A stretch of 64,000 bases of DNA from Chloroflexota bacterium. GTDB taxonomy: Bacteria > Chloroflexota > UBA11872. This document shows, piece after piece, positions 1-9,049 of this stretch. Position 1 is the first letter of the stretch; every line of letters starts with the position of its first letter. Under the pieces are notes generated by a model. That model saw nothing but the letters and a program-made list of their open reading frames with translations, did not search any database and had not been told where the DNA came from. The DNA lies in assembly GCA_022826485.1 (NCBI GenBank), contig JAJDUU010000035.1:1-64000 (forward strand), given 5' to 3'. The position numbers and the translations under genes were made by a program.

Positions 1-78
1 CGGGGGCAGCCAGTCCCGCAGATCTGGGGGCAGCAGCAGGGTCTGGTTGGGCTCGTAGGGACGGAAGGTCGTCGGCAT
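1..78 (-). CDS. IS1182/IS5-type transposase, N-terminal 26 residues only (cut by window edge)
   Basis: The reverse strand opens with ATG and reads MPTTFRPYEPNQ, then LLLPPDLRDWLPP to the window edge. This is the characteristic N-terminus of IS1182-family (DDE) transposases, which cut and paste their own insertion sequence. Only the first 26 codons are visible, so it cannot be said whether the gene is intact. The end of the element should lie in the roughly 100 bp upstream of the ATG, but without the other end its terminal inverted repeat cannot be identified. Identification rests on recognising the N-terminal motif. Confidence 0.7.
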   Translation of the reverse strand, partial: MPTTFRPYEPNQTLLLPPDLRDWLPP

Positions 79-177
79 GGGCCACGTGCTCAGTCAACGG
101 CTTGACCGATGTTCCCATGTTTCTACGGCGCAGACTCCTAGAGACGGACTGGTTTAGTCGATCGACACTGCTCCCGT

Positions 178-215
178 CCGTTCGCCCTGAGCCTGTCGAA
201 GGGCCTAACGAACGG
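178..215. repeat. CCGTTCG-bounded palindrome (CCTGAGCCTGTCGAAGG type)
   Basis: CCGTTCG at 178-184 and CGAACGG at 209-215 enclose the inner GCCCT...AGGGC pair. The core is a hairpin repeat known from many unrelated bacterial genomes. It lies between the transposase fragment and the zinc-finger gene. Confidence 0.6.
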
Positions 216-288
216 ATGGGAGCATAGGGCGGCAAGCGATGCTTGAACGTCGATGGCCTCCGCTGCCGCCGTTCCCCGCATATGAAAC

Positions 289-316
289 GAGCGCTCCGGC
301 CGAAGCCGGAGCGCTC
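289..316 (-). terminator. Strong hairpin downstream of the zinc-finger gene
   Basis: GAGCGCTCCGGC (289-300), loop CGAA, then the exact complement (305-316) give a perfect 12-bp stem. On the minus strand it is followed by GTTTCATAT, a weak T tract. It lies 22 bp past the stop of the gene ending at 339, so a rho-independent terminator is the simplest reading. Confidence 0.55.
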
Positions 317-338
317 GCGGATCACCGCGATTCGAGCG

Positions 339-551
339 CTACGCCGCGAGCGACGTCACACCCTCCGGCACGTGACCCGTGCCGTGACATTGGGAGCATG
401 AGCGCCAGAACGTAGCGCCGGCGTAGCTGGCGCGCGCAAGCGGACGGCCGCCTCCGTCGTAGCGGCGAAATCCACGGCCGACGCAACGCGGGCAAATGTG
501 CTCGCCCGAGCGGGCAGAGATGGTCGCTCGTGGACCAACGTAGTGGGTCAT
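339..551 (-). CDS. Small double CxxC zinc-finger protein (DnaJ central-domain-like)
   Basis: A 70-residue protein with two motifs, CPRCVGRGF and CSQCHGTGH, about 30 residues apart. They match the paired CxxCxGxG repeats of the DnaJ cysteine-rich domain and of small zinc-binding proteins. Four cysteines are placed to bind one zinc. The ATG at 551 was chosen over an upstream in-frame ATG at 590 because GGAAGGGGGAAGG lies just before it. There is no J domain, so it is not DnaJ itself. Role unknown; a small structural or RNA/protein-binding zinc protein is possible. A strong hairpin follows the stop. Confidence 0.65.
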   Translation of the reverse strand: MTHYVGPRATISARSGEHICPRCVGRGFRRYDGGGRPLARASYAGATFWRSCSQCHGTGHVPEGVTSLAA

Positions 552-730
552 GCCTTCCCCCTTCCTCGCGGGAATGCCCCAGGTCAACATTGACCTGACA
601 GCGCACGCATCTCGTGCGCTGTCTGAATAGTACCGCGCAATGCCCCCGGGTCAAGACGGACGGTATTGGATCATCCAATCGGCCACGGCCCGGCGTGGCC
701 CGTCGGCGTCGGGGAATCAGGTCAGAGTGG

Positions 731-1360
731 TTAGGCCCACGACGGCGGCCGCGTGATGCGTCCCCGATCGTCCGAAATCGTCGCGGGGAACTGGCACCGG
801 GGGAGCAGTGCTCGATCCAGGAGCCGGTAGGTGCTAGCGGCCTTCGGCAAGTGAAAGCTCGCCGTTTCCTTTGGATCGACCACATGCACCGGAAAGCTGA
901 AATCCCGGCGCACCATGGCGATGACGCCGGCAAAGTCGGAATCTCCCGTGACGACGAACGCCGCCTGGCAATCGCGCTTGGCCGCGTCACGCGTCAGGTA
1001 GGCCGCCAGATTCGCGTCCGACCCTTTCTCCTCGGTACGGATGACCCTGACGAAAGGCGGATCCCCCGGCTGGGGATTGGCGCGAGGCATCAGAACCGGG
1101 TTCTGTAGGAAATGGCCCTCGTGAATGCTAAGTCGCGGGAGCGTTCGGAGGGCGCGAAAGTAAATCTGCTGGCGGATGTGCCTCTGCGGATCCCTCGCCT
1201 GAGCCTTAATCGGGGCTGTGAAGTAGCGGATGTGGTGGAGTTCGAACTCAGAGCCGAGGAATCCCAGCGCAAGGGCTCGAAGATCAAGCCACCGGTGCGG
1301 CGTGCCCTTGAGCGCGCGGTAGTAGAGATTGAACGCGTCGATATAGACGTTGGCGTGCAT
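731..1360 (-). CDS. NYN domain (PIN-like nuclease) protein, LabA/DUF88 type
   Basis: A 209-residue protein beginning MHANVYIDAFNLYY, with an acidic YIDAFN strand, a mid motif EEKGSDANLA and a later VTGDSDF strand. These supply the conserved acidic residues (D near residue 8, D around 115, D and D around 135) of NYN/PIN-fold ribonucleases. NYN proteins are known or suspected RNA-processing enzymes. The ATG at 1360 is preferred because the fold starts right there; the upstream extension to 1411 adds only unlike sequence. No clear Shine-Dalgarno is seen. It stands alone between the zinc-finger gene and the Fe-S unit. Confidence 0.75.
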   Translation of the reverse strand: MHANVYIDAFNLYYRALKGTPHRWLDLRALALGFLGSEFELHHIRYFTAPIKAQARDPQRHIRQQIYFRALRTLPRLSIHEGHFLQNPVLMPRANPQPGDPPFVRVIRTEEKGSDANLAAYLTRDAAKRDCQAAFVVTGDSDFAGVIAMVRRDFSFPVHVVDPKETASFHLPKAASTYRLLDRALLPRCQFPATISDDRGRITRPPSWA

Positions 1361-1568
1361 CGGGAACCAAAAAAAGAGAGGCCACCCGCAGGCAGCCTCT
1401 ATCCCAGCCATCGAAATGACTGGGGGGGTTGCCTATATGTTGGCCTGAAGGTCGACTACTGTCAACACTCTATTGTATGTAACGACAAACATCCACATTA
1501 TCCCCGTTCGCCCCCCCCAGGGCGGCTTTTCCCTCGGCTTTTGTCAGAGAATCGGACCCTGCCCGCTG

Positions 1569-1979
1569 CTAAAGCGCCAGCGCGCCCCGCTTGTGCTCGC
1601 TGGTCACCGCCCGGCCGCTGGTGGTGAACGATTGGCCGCAGCCGCAGGCGCTCTGCGCGTTGGGATTGAGCAGCTTGAACCCGCCGTCGATCAGCGCATC
1701 GCTGTAGTCGAGCGTCGAGCCTCGCAGCAGGCCGATGCTGGCGGCATCGACGATCACCGTGATGCCGTGCGCGTCGATGGACATGTCGCCGTCACGCGGG
1801 CCGGGCTCGATCCCCATGGCGTAGCGGAAGTCGCCGCAGCCTGAATCGGGCACTACGCGGACCCGCAGCACGGCTTCGGGCCTCTTGCGCTTGGCGCGCA
1901 TGCGGTTGAACTGCGCGGCCGCCGACTCGGTGATCGCCAGCACGGGCGCCGACGCGGCCATCGGAAGCGCGTCAGTCAT
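1569..1979 (-). CDS. A-type iron-sulfur carrier (HesB/IscA/ErpA family)
   Basis: A 136-residue protein. Residues from about 14 form the HesB-like fold, with a first cysteine in DSGCGDF (about residue 48) and the terminal pair in SACGCG (about 110-114). These match the three conserved cysteines of A-type carriers that pass Fe-S clusters to apo-proteins. About 22 residues follow the CGCG motif, more than in typical 105-120-residue members. It lies 34 bp downstream of the cysteine desulfurase on the same strand, so the two probably act together, the desulfurase supplying sulfur. Confidence 0.88.
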   Translation of the reverse strand: MTDALPMAASAPVLAITESAAAQFNRMRAKRKRPEAVLRVRVVPDSGCGDFRYAMGIEPGPRDGDMSIDAHGITVIVDAASIGLLRGSTLDYSDALIDGGFKLLNPNAQSACGCGQSFTTSGRAVTSEHKRGALAL

Positions 1980-2013
1980 CTCCTGCCCTCCACTTCAGCG
2001 CTGCATCGGAAGT

Positions 2014-3231
2014 CTACGCCATCGAAACCGCGGCGGCCGTATTGGCTTGGCGCCGCAGCTGCCCAATCGCACGGTCAATGATCTCCACGGCCTGCCGCAT
2101 CTGCGCGTCGGTGTTCGAGCGTCCCGTCGTCAGTCGCAGGCTGCTGCGCGCGATGTCGGCCGGAATGCCCATGGCCAGCAGCACGTGGGACGGCTCCAGC
2201 GACGCCGAGGTGCAGGCCGAGCCGCTCGAGGCCGCGATCCCCGCCGCATCCAGCCGCAGCAGCAGCGCCTCGCTGTCCACGCCCTCGATCACGAAGCTCG
2301 CGGAATTCGGCAGCCGACCATCCGCCGGTCCGGTCAGGCGCACGCGCGGAAGCTCCGTCAGGCCCTCACTGAGAACACCGGTCAGCCGGGCGTTCGCGGC
2401 GTTGCTCGCCGCGCGTTCGGCGTGCGCCCGGGTGAGCGCCGCCGCGAATCCCACCGCTCCCGCCACGTTCTCCGTCCCGGCGCGCCGGTTGCGCTCCTGC
2501 GAGCCCCCGACGATCTGCGGCGCCAGCCGCACCCCGCGCCGCACGTAGAGGGCGCCCACTCCCTTCGGGCCGTACACCTTGTGCGCGGTCAGCGAGAGCA
2601 GATCCACCCCGAGTTCCGGCGTCACCAGGCTCAGGCTCCCAGCGGCCTGCACGGCGTCCGTGTGCACCAGGGCCGGGTGGTCCGCCAGCGCCGCGGCGAT
2701 CTCGGCCACCGGCTGCACCGTGCCCACCTCGTTGTTCGCGTACATCACCGACACCAGCGCCGTGTCGTCCCGCACCGCCGCCAGCACGTCCGCGGGATCG
2801 ACGCGTCCGACCGCGTCCACCGGCAGATAGGTGGCCGCGAATCCATGCCGTCGCTCGAGCTGCTGCACCGTGTGCAGCACCGCGTGGTGCTCCACGGCGC
2901 TCGTCACCAGGTGGCGCCGTCCCTCCGCGTGCGCGCGCCAGGCCACGCCCCGGATCGCCAGGTTGGCCGCCTCGCTGCCGCTGCCGGTAAACACGACCTC
3001 CGCCGCATCGCAGGCCAGCACGGCGGCCACGTCCTCGCGCGCGTCGTCCAGCGCGGCGCGCGCCTCGCGGCCCTCCAGATAGAGGCTGCTCGCATTCCCC
3101 GCATGCGCGGACAGGTAGGGCAGCATGGCGGCCATCACGTCGGGATCGACCGGCGTCGTCGCCGCGTGGTCGAGATAGATGCGCCCGGCAGGTTCTACGC
3201 CGCGGCGGCCATCCTCATCGGCGGATGGCAT
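2014..3231 (-). CDS. iscS: Cysteine desulfurase, NifS/IscS family (class V aminotransferase)
   Basis: A 405-residue PLP enzyme that takes sulfur from cysteine for Fe-S clusters and other sulfur compounds. Visible marks are YLDHAATTPVDP at the N-terminus, the EHHA motif with its PLP-stacking His, the lysine motif SLTAHKVYGPKG, the RRAGTEN segment, and the active-site cysteine in SGSACTSASLEPSHVL. ATG at 3231 is chosen because the family sequence starts about 15 residues later; the frame runs open to 3426 with Arg-rich sequence antisense in character to the regulator gene. It overlaps the upstream sufR-like gene by 17 bp, which suggests translational coupling. Confidence 0.93.
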   Translation of the reverse strand: MPSADEDGRRGVEPAGRIYLDHAATTPVDPDVMAAMLPYLSAHAGNASSLYLEGREARAALDDAREDVAAVLACDAAEVVFTGSGSEAANLAIRGVAWRAHAEGRRHLVTSAVEHHAVLHTVQQLERRHGFAATYLPVDAVGRVDPADVLAAVRDDTALVSVMYANNEVGTVQPVAEIAAALADHPALVHTDAVQAAGSLSLVTPELGVDLLSLTAHKVYGPKGVGALYVRRGVRLAPQIVGGSQERNRRAGTENVAGAVGFAAALTRAHAERAASNAANARLTGVLSEGLTELPRVRLTGPADGRLPNSASFVIEGVDSEALLLRLDAAGIAASSGSACTSASLEPSHVLLAMGIPADIARSSLRLTTGRSNTDAQMRQAVEIIDRAIGQLRRQANTAAAVSMA

Positions 3232-3859
3232 AGCAGCATGCCTGGTCGCCCTTCGGCGACACCGCCAACTGCTCCACGTCGGCCTGCACCAGCTTGCGGA
3301 TGAACCGCAGCTCCGATTCGCAGGCGGCGGTGCAGCCCTCGGCCACCCGCGAGACCGGGCAGTTGTGCTCGCGCAGGCGGTAGCCGTCGTCCGTGGCCTC
3401 GAGCTCCACCATATAGCCGCACTCATCCAGGATCCGGGCCACCTCGTGAACGCGGAGATCGAACGACAAGCCGCGGACGCGGGGGCTGTATTTGTCGAGT
3501 TGCCGGCGTTCGTGCCGTTCGAGGACCGCCTGCAGCAGGGACTCTCCGCCCAACTCCCGCACCGCGTCCACCATGCACGAGGCGAGGTCGTCGTAGGTGC
3601 GCTCGAACGACTCGTGGCCCTTGGGCGTCAGGTGATAGCGATAGCGGGGCCGCCCCGGCCGCCCGCGCACCGGGCTCGCCGTCACCAGACCGTCGGCCGT
3701 CAGGCTCTCCAGATGCGGTCGGACGGCGGACGTGCCGGTACCCACGCAGTCGGCGATATCCGGCGCAAACATGCCACCGCCGACTTTGAGTGCCCGCAGA
3801 ATCTCGTCGCGGGGGCTCACCGTGCGCAAATGGCAGGCCCCAGGGTGTGCTGGTGTCAA
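3215..3859 (-). CDS. sufR: SufR-like Fe-S-sensing transcriptional regulator
   Basis: A 214-residue protein with an N-terminal winged helix (about residues 14-80, ending in the GRPGRPRYRYHLT wing). The C-terminal region carries NCPVSRVAEGCTAAC and GDQACCYAI, which matches the cysteine pattern that holds a 4Fe-4S cluster in SufR. In cyanobacteria and actinobacteria SufR represses its own operon and the Fe-S assembly genes when clusters are plentiful. Here it heads a three-gene unit with a cysteine desulfurase and an A-type carrier. It is transcribed divergently from the sigma factor gene, leaving a 167-bp shared control region. Confidence 0.87.
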   Translation of the reverse strand: MTPAHPGACHLRTVSPRDEILRALKVGGGMFAPDIADCVGTGTSAVRPHLESLTADGLVTASPVRGRPGRPRYRYHLTPKGHESFERTYDDLASCMVDAVRELGGESLLQAVLERHERRQLDKYSPRVRGLSFDLRVHEVARILDECGYMVELEATDDGYRLREHNCPVSRVAEGCTAACESELRFIRKLVQADVEQLAVSPKGDQACCYAIRR

Positions 3860-3874
3860 TTGAAGCTACCACCG

Positions 3875-3913
3875 CCATTGGTCGGCCAACAACAGCAATT
3901 CGTGCTCCAATGG
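3875..3913. promoter_or_regulatory. CCATTGG/CCAATGG inverted repeat in the sufR-sigma control region
   Basis: CCATTGG (3875-3881) and CCAATGG (3907-3913) are exact inverted 7-mers about 25 bp apart, just upstream of the sufR-like start and inside the divergent intergenic region. A candidate operator for SufR autoregulation, by position only. The spacing is wider than that of the known cyanobacterial SufR palindrome. A TAGAAT at 3957-3962 is the best -10 for the sigma gene but has no convincing -35. Confidence 0.25.
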
Positions 3914-4026
3914 TGAGAATTTAGACAATAAGTGCAGAGTTTTCTGTAAAAACGTGTAGAATGCCCTGACCAATCGACCCGTGGCCGCTCACTTGCGGAC
4001 ACCTGCTGCGAACCGAGGAACCTCCG

Positions 4027-5025
<999 letters not shown>

Positions 5026-5035
5026 AAGACCTCCG

Positions 5036-5345
5036 TCATTCCGGCGAAGAGCCTGCCCCGTACTCGATACGGGGCCGGAATCCAGGTTCGGGCTTCCGCA
5101 GCGGCTTAGCTCCGCGCCCGAGGTCGAAGGCCTTGGATTCCTCGCTACCCTCGAAATGACGCTTTCGGTATTCCTAGGACGCACCGTGGGAGCGCATGCC
5201 CACGCTGCACGCAGCGCGGGCCACCGTACCTCCGTCATACCGGCGGACGCCGGTATCCAGTCCGGTCGAACCTGGAAGCGCGCCGGATGCTCGGCGTCGG
5301 GCGGGTCTCAGATGCACCTCTACAGGCGTATGCCAAGGTCTTGAC
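5036..5345. repeat. Repeat island between sigma factor and DUF5678-like gene
   Basis: Holds two TCATTCCGGC...GGAATCCA type palindromes (about 5036-5092, with the inner CCCCGTACTCGATACGGGG hairpin, and 5231-5280), a reversed copy of the GAGGAATC element (about 5128-5160), and a right end TATGCCAAGGTCTTGAC resembling the MITE-like wrapper. No gene is seen in 5026-5496. Confidence 0.7.
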
Positions 5346-5496
5346 AAGCGGATAACCCGCACCGGTCTCATGGCTGGAGCGCGAGCAAATCTGCGGCGGT
5401 CTGGAAATCGACCGTTGCGTACACTCGACATGGTCTCCCGCCCCCGCGGCAGGTTTAGCGGGAGCGTCCCTCGGAGTGTGAGGGGAGGGCCAACTC

Positions 5497-5745
5497 ATGG
5501 CGAAGCTGTCCCAGGAGATTGCTGCTTACGAGCGCATGCGCGACGTACTCGAAACCGACCACTTCGGCCAGTGGGTCGTTGTTCATGATGAAAAGGTGTT
5601 CGGAACGTACGACGACTTCCAGGAGGCAGCCGATATCGCCGTGCGGAACTTTGGGCGCGGACCGTTCTTGCTTCGCCGGATTGGCGAGCCGCCGCTAACG
5701 CTGCCGGCGTCGGTTCTCTATCACCCGGTCAATGCCGACAGCTAG
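5497..5745 (+). CDS. Small DUF5678-like protein
   Basis: An 82-residue acidic protein. Its core GQWVVVHDEKVFGTYDDF, then EAADIAVRNFGRGPFLLRRIG, resembles the short DUF5678 family (a WVV-x-HD-x-K-V-x-GT hairpin followed by a helix and GPFLIRRIG). GGGAGGG about 10 bases before the ATG is a good ribosome site. Function unknown. In other genomes such genes are often next to a retropepsin-like aspartic protease gene; here a protein of that type is encoded far away at 33658-34041, so the usual pair appears split. Family assignment is from memory of the motif. Confidence 0.6.
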   Translation: MAKLSQEIAAYERMRDVLETDHFGQWVVVHDEKVFGTYDDFQEAADIAVRNFGRGPFLLRRIGEPPLTLPASVLYHPVNADS

Positions 5746-5831
5746 TTGCGGGTTTCCTAGTCGTCCCAGAATTCCTCCTCGCTTCCGGATCGACACGGTG
5801 AACCGCGCGGCAATATTCGGCGCCGACAGCC

Positions 5832-6899
5832 TCAGGTGATCTCCAGCATGCGCTCGATCGCCCGCCGGGCGCGCGCGCGCACGCGTGGCTCCACCTCGAT
5901 CTGGTAGCGGTTCTCCCGCAGCGACGCCAGCACCTCTTCCAGCGTGATCTCGTTCATGTGCGGACAGCGCACCGAGCAGAGCCGCACCATCTCCTTGTCG
6001 TGCGCCTCGGCGGCGATGTTGTCGCCCATGCTGCACTCGGTCAGCAGCAGATAGCGCGGCGCGGCGGTCTCGGTCACGTAGCGGGTCATGGCGCCCGTCG
6101 ACCCCGAGAAGTCGGACGCGGCGACCACCTCCGGGCTGCACTCCGGGTGCGCCAGCACCACTACGTCCGGAAACTGCGCCCGCACGTCGCGGATGTCCTG
6201 CACCGTGAACTGCTCGTGGACCTCGCACCGCCCGTGCCAGCCCACGATCTCGTACTGCAGGCCGTTGCACGCGTCCGCCGCGCGGCGCTCCTGGGATACC
6301 GGCTGCGCGCTGGGAAACACGATCTGCTTGGACGTGGACGCCGCCACGTTGCGGGCCAGGTATTCGTCGGGCAGAAAGATCACCTGCTCGGCGTCGAGCG
6401 ACTCCACCACCTGGGCCGCGTTGCTGGAGGTGCAGCAGACGTCCGACTCCGCCTTCACGTCGGCGTAGGTGTTCACGTAGGTCACCACCGGCGTGCCCGG
6501 ATAGCGGCGGCGCAGCTCGCGCACGTCCGCCGCCGTGATCGACGCCGCCAGCGAGCACCCGGCGCGCTCGGCCGGCAGCAGCACCGTGCGATCGGGATTG
6601 AGGATCTTGGCCGTCTCGGCCATGAACCGCACGCCGCAGAAGACGATCGGGTCCGCCTCGGTGGTAGCCGCGATGCGGCTCAGCTCCAGCGAGTCCCCGG
6701 TGTGGTCGCACACCGAGTGAAACAGCGCCGGCTCCATGTAGTTGTGACCCAGGATCACCGCGCCGCGTTCCCGCTTGAGTCGATTGATGCGGTAGGCCAG
6801 CTCGGCCTTGATCGCCAGCTCCGGCTCGGGCACCACGTCGGCCAGCTTGGACCGAAGGTCGCGGTAGGTGTCCTCGATCGAGGGGGTTTCGACAGTCAT
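5832..6899 (-). CDS. nadA: Quinolinate synthase A
   Basis: A 355-residue enzyme that condenses iminoaspartate with dihydroxyacetone phosphate to quinolinate in NAD synthesis. Seen are GAVILGHNYMEPALFH near residue 47 and the three cluster cysteines in ERAGCSLA, HPECSPEV and VRCPHMNEI, which hold the catalytic 4Fe-4S cluster. ATG at 6899 fits the family start; the open frame upstream to 7094 has unlike sequence and runs through a repeat. No partner nadB or nadC is in the window. As a 4Fe-4S enzyme it would depend on Fe-S assembly such as the iscS unit about 3 kb away. Confidence 0.95.
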   Translation of the reverse strand: MTVETPSIEDTYRDLRSKLADVVPEPELAIKAELAYRINRLKRERGAVILGHNYMEPALFHSVCDHTGDSLELSRIAATTEADPIVFCGVRFMAETAKILNPDRTVLLPAERAGCSLAASITAADVRELRRRYPGTPVVTYVNTYADVKAESDVCCTSSNAAQVVESLDAEQVIFLPDEYLARNVAASTSKQIVFPSAQPVSQERRAADACNGLQYEIVGWHGRCEVHEQFTVQDIRDVRAQFPDVVVLAHPECSPEVVAASDFSGSTGAMTRYVTETAAPRYLLLTECSMGDNIAAEAHDKEMVRLCSVRCPHMNEITLEEVLASLRENRYQIEVEPRVRARARRAIERMLEIT

Positions 6900-7065
6900 G
6901 GCATCTGGAGCCGCGCCCGATGCGGCGGATCCGCCGGCCGGAATCTCGCGCCGGCGGCGCCCGGGCGTTCGGACGATGGGCTCTGCCGAGCCGAAATGGT
7001 TAGAGATTCTCGCACGCGCCGCGCCGAGATACGAAATCGCGCAAGAAAATCCCTTCCCCTTCCAA

Positions 7066-7200
7066 GGGAGACTCTTACCTAACCCCTCCGTCATTCCGGC
7101 GAAGGCCGGAATCCAGTCCGGTCAAGCCTGAGGGCCCGCTGGAAGTTCCTCGTAGGGGCAAGTCTCAGACCCGCCCATCCAGGTCATGCACACGTCGCCT
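7066..7200. repeat. Palindromic repeat island upstream of nadA
   Basis: GGGAGACTCTTACC at 7066 and TCATGCACACGTC near 7184 look like decayed left and right ends of the GGAGACCYTTGC wrapper. They enclose a TCATTCCGGCGAAGGCCGGAA palindrome (about 7091-7115). No gene is seen in 6900-7278. Confidence 0.6.
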
Positions 7201-7278
7201 GGTAGGGGAAGGTCGGGACGCCGGTCAACGCCCACCGGCCGCCCAAATACTCCGCCTCCGCCCCGCCGCCAAACCCGC

Positions 7279-8310
7279 TTAGTCGAACAAATCCAGCAAC
7301 GCCAAATAGCTCGCGTCCAACCGGCGCGTGCGCCCGGCCACCTCGGCCAGGGGCACCGGCACGATGCGGTTGCGCTGCAGGGCGGTCAGCATCCCGTGGT
7401 CGCCGGACGCCAGGCCGTCCACCGCCGCCACCCCGCAGCGCGTGCCCAGCACGCGGTCGAACGGCGTCGGCGGACCGCCGCGCTGCGTATAGCCCAACAC
7501 CACCGCCGGCACGCTCCGCCCCAGGGCGCGCTCCAGCGCGCCCGCCGCCGCATATCCCAAGCCGCGCGCTGAAAGCTGCACGTGCCCGAACTCGTCCGAT
7601 GAATGGACCTCCGCCGGGTCGACCTCCAGGTCCACGATCTCGGCGCCCTCGGCCACCACGATCACGCTGAACGACAAGCCGCGGGCGGCGCGACGCTCCA
7701 CGTGCGACGCCAGCGTCCCCAGTTCGATGGGCCGCTCCGGCACCGCGATGTAGTCCGCGCGGCCGGCCAGGCCGCCCGCCGCCGCCAGCCAGCCCGCGTC
7801 CCGCCCCATGGTCTCCACCACCACCACGCGCCGATGCGAAACCGCCGTCGTCCGCACGCGCCCCACGGCGTTGGACACCGTGGTGACGGCCGTGTCGAAG
7901 CCGATGCAGACGTCGGTCTCCGGCACGTCGTTGTCGATCGTCTTGGGAATGCCCACCACGGCGTCGCCCTCGGCGGCCATGGCGCCGGCGATGGACAGCG
8001 TGTCGTCCCCGCCGATGACCACTAGACCGCGCAGCCCGCACTCGTCGAACACCGCGCGGGCCTTGGCGAACGACTCAGGGTCACGCAGCGGGTTGGTGCG
8101 CGACGAGCCGAGCATGGTGCCGCCCACGTCGAGCACGGAGTCCGTCGCCTCGATCGTCAGCGGCTCGGCCTCGCGGTCGAGCACGCCGGCCCAGCCCTCG
8201 CGAAAGCCCAGCGTGGTCCAGCCCAGGCGCGCCGCCTGGCGCACCACGCCGCGAATGGCGGCGTTCAGTCCCGGACAGTCGCCGCCGCCCGTGAGGACGC
8301 CGATCTGCAT
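7279..8310 (-). CDS. pfp: 6-phosphofructokinase, PPi-type signature
   Basis: A 343-residue phosphofructokinase. The N-terminus MQIGVLTGGGDCPGLNAAIR is the nucleotide/pyrophosphate loop. The two residues that separate ATP from pyrophosphate enzymes are both PPi-like: GGDDT (ATP enzymes have GGDGS) and PKTIDND with Lys (ATP enzymes have PGTIDND). The VETMGRDAGW motif and YTQRGGPPTPFDR complete the fructose phosphate site. Expected reaction is fructose 6-phosphate plus PPi to fructose 1,6-bisphosphate, reversible. Donor choice is inferred from these two positions; related mixed-substrate group members exist. Its gene stands alone. Confidence 0.9.
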   Translation of the reverse strand: MQIGVLTGGGDCPGLNAAIRGVVRQAARLGWTTLGFREGWAGVLDREAEPLTIEATDSVLDVGGTMLGSSRTNPLRDPESFAKARAVFDECGLRGLVVIGGDDTLSIAGAMAAEGDAVVGIPKTIDNDVPETDVCIGFDTAVTTVSNAVGRVRTTAVSHRRVVVVETMGRDAGWLAAAGGLAGRADYIAVPERPIELGTLASHVERRAARGLSFSVIVVAEGAEIVDLEVDPAEVHSSDEFGHVQLSARGLGYAAAGALERALGRSVPAVVLGYTQRGGPPTPFDRVLGTRCGVAAVDGLASGDHGMLTALQRNRIVPVPLAEVAGRTRRLDASYLALLDLFD

Positions 8311-8413
8311 TACGCGCCGCCTGACCCCATCCCGTCACTGCCGCCCCAGCGTACCGCCGGCGGGTATCGGGTCGCTTGGACCCCCAGGCGCTATGGGCGT
8401 GTGGCCAACAGTC

Positions 8414-8644
8414 TCAGCCGTGCAAATCGATAAGTCGGCGAAGACCGTCTACCCCGAGACCTGTCTGTTTCGGTCCCAGGATTTCACGCAGGGTGCCGCG
8501 TGGGATCGGCTTATTCCGCTTGTGTTTCTTCGTCGGAATGACCGTGACCCGGGTCACAGGCCGACCGTCAACAACAAAGGACTTCCGATAGACGGCGCCA
8601 TGCTTGGATGCTCGACCCTTGTGCCAGCCGTCGCGTTCGAGCAA
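8414..8644 (-). CDS. hicA: HicA-type mRNA interferase toxin
   Basis: A small double-stranded-RNA-binding-fold toxin: LERDGWHKGRASKHGAVYRK, with the conserved His in SKHG, then VTVIPTKKHKRNKPIPRGTL, a typical HicA end. It is expected to cleave mRNA when free of HicB. The only conventional start in frame is TTG at 8644, which drops the first helix. In-frame codons upstream read LPAISCAKLERL, clearly HicA sequence, but reach a TGA with no ATG or GTG. A GTG that would suit (8699-8701) is one frame away, so a small frameshift or a rare start (ATT) must be considered. Lies 63 bp after hicB on this annotation. Confidence 0.72.
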   Translation of the reverse strand: MLERDGWHKGRASKHGAVYRKSFVVDGRPVTRVTVIPTKKHKRNKPIPRGTLREILGPKQTGLGVDGLRRLIDLHG

Positions 8645-8707
8645 CCGCTCCAGCTTGGCGCAGGAAATCGCGGGCAGCCCCGCACGGCTGGCGATGGCTC
8701 ACACCCC

Positions 8708-9049
8708 CTATGCCGTGGCCATGGCTGCCGTCGAGTGAGGTGCGTCGATCTGCATTGAAAGAATCTGCGTGAACAAGGGGGCATCGCGGCTGATTGGCAC
8801 GGGCCGCTCGACCTCCTGCGGCACTGAGTCCTCGTAGACCTTGATTCCGTGGGACTCGAAAAACCGTTCCCGTTCGCCGGCATCCTCCATCCCATTCAGG
8901 TGAAGAATGACGAGATCGATCAGTTCTTCGTGAACCTCGTCAACGGATTCCCCGAATGTGGCCGTTCCCAGCTCCACGCAACGGCCAACCCATTGCTCGC
9001 CCTCGCGCTGGATTTCCACGGTCAGAATGACAAGTTTGTCTCCCGCCAT
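8708..9049 (-). CDS. hicB: HicB-type antitoxin
   Basis: A 113-residue protein. LTVEIQREGEQWVGRCVELG and TATFGESVDEVHEELIDLVI form the partial RNase H-like fold typical of HicB/UPF0150 antitoxins. No clear C-terminal DNA-binding helix motif is seen, so repression of its own promoter is uncertain. ATG at 9049 has GAAGGA five bases upstream. Antitoxin first and toxin second is one of the two known hic orders. It should bind and silence HicA. Confidence 0.78.
   Translation of the reverse strand: MAGDKLVILTVEIQREGEQWVGRCVELGTATFGESVDEVHEELIDLVILHLNGMEDAGERERFFESHGIKVYEDSVPQEVERPVPISRDAPLFTQILSMQIDAPHSTAAMATA

Noticed and set aside
1885-3303. Long open frame of 472 codons on the plus strand opposite iscS
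   Set aside because: It is Arg/His/Gln-rich with no motif and lies wholly antisense to a clear cysteine desulfurase; an artefact of high GC. The same applies to many other long frames opposite nadA, murA, atpA, atpD, glycerate kinase and metK.
5340-5375. TTGACA at about 5340 as promoter for the DUF5678-like gene
   Set aside because: No acceptable -10 lies 16-18 bp downstream; the TTGACA belongs to a decayed repeat end.
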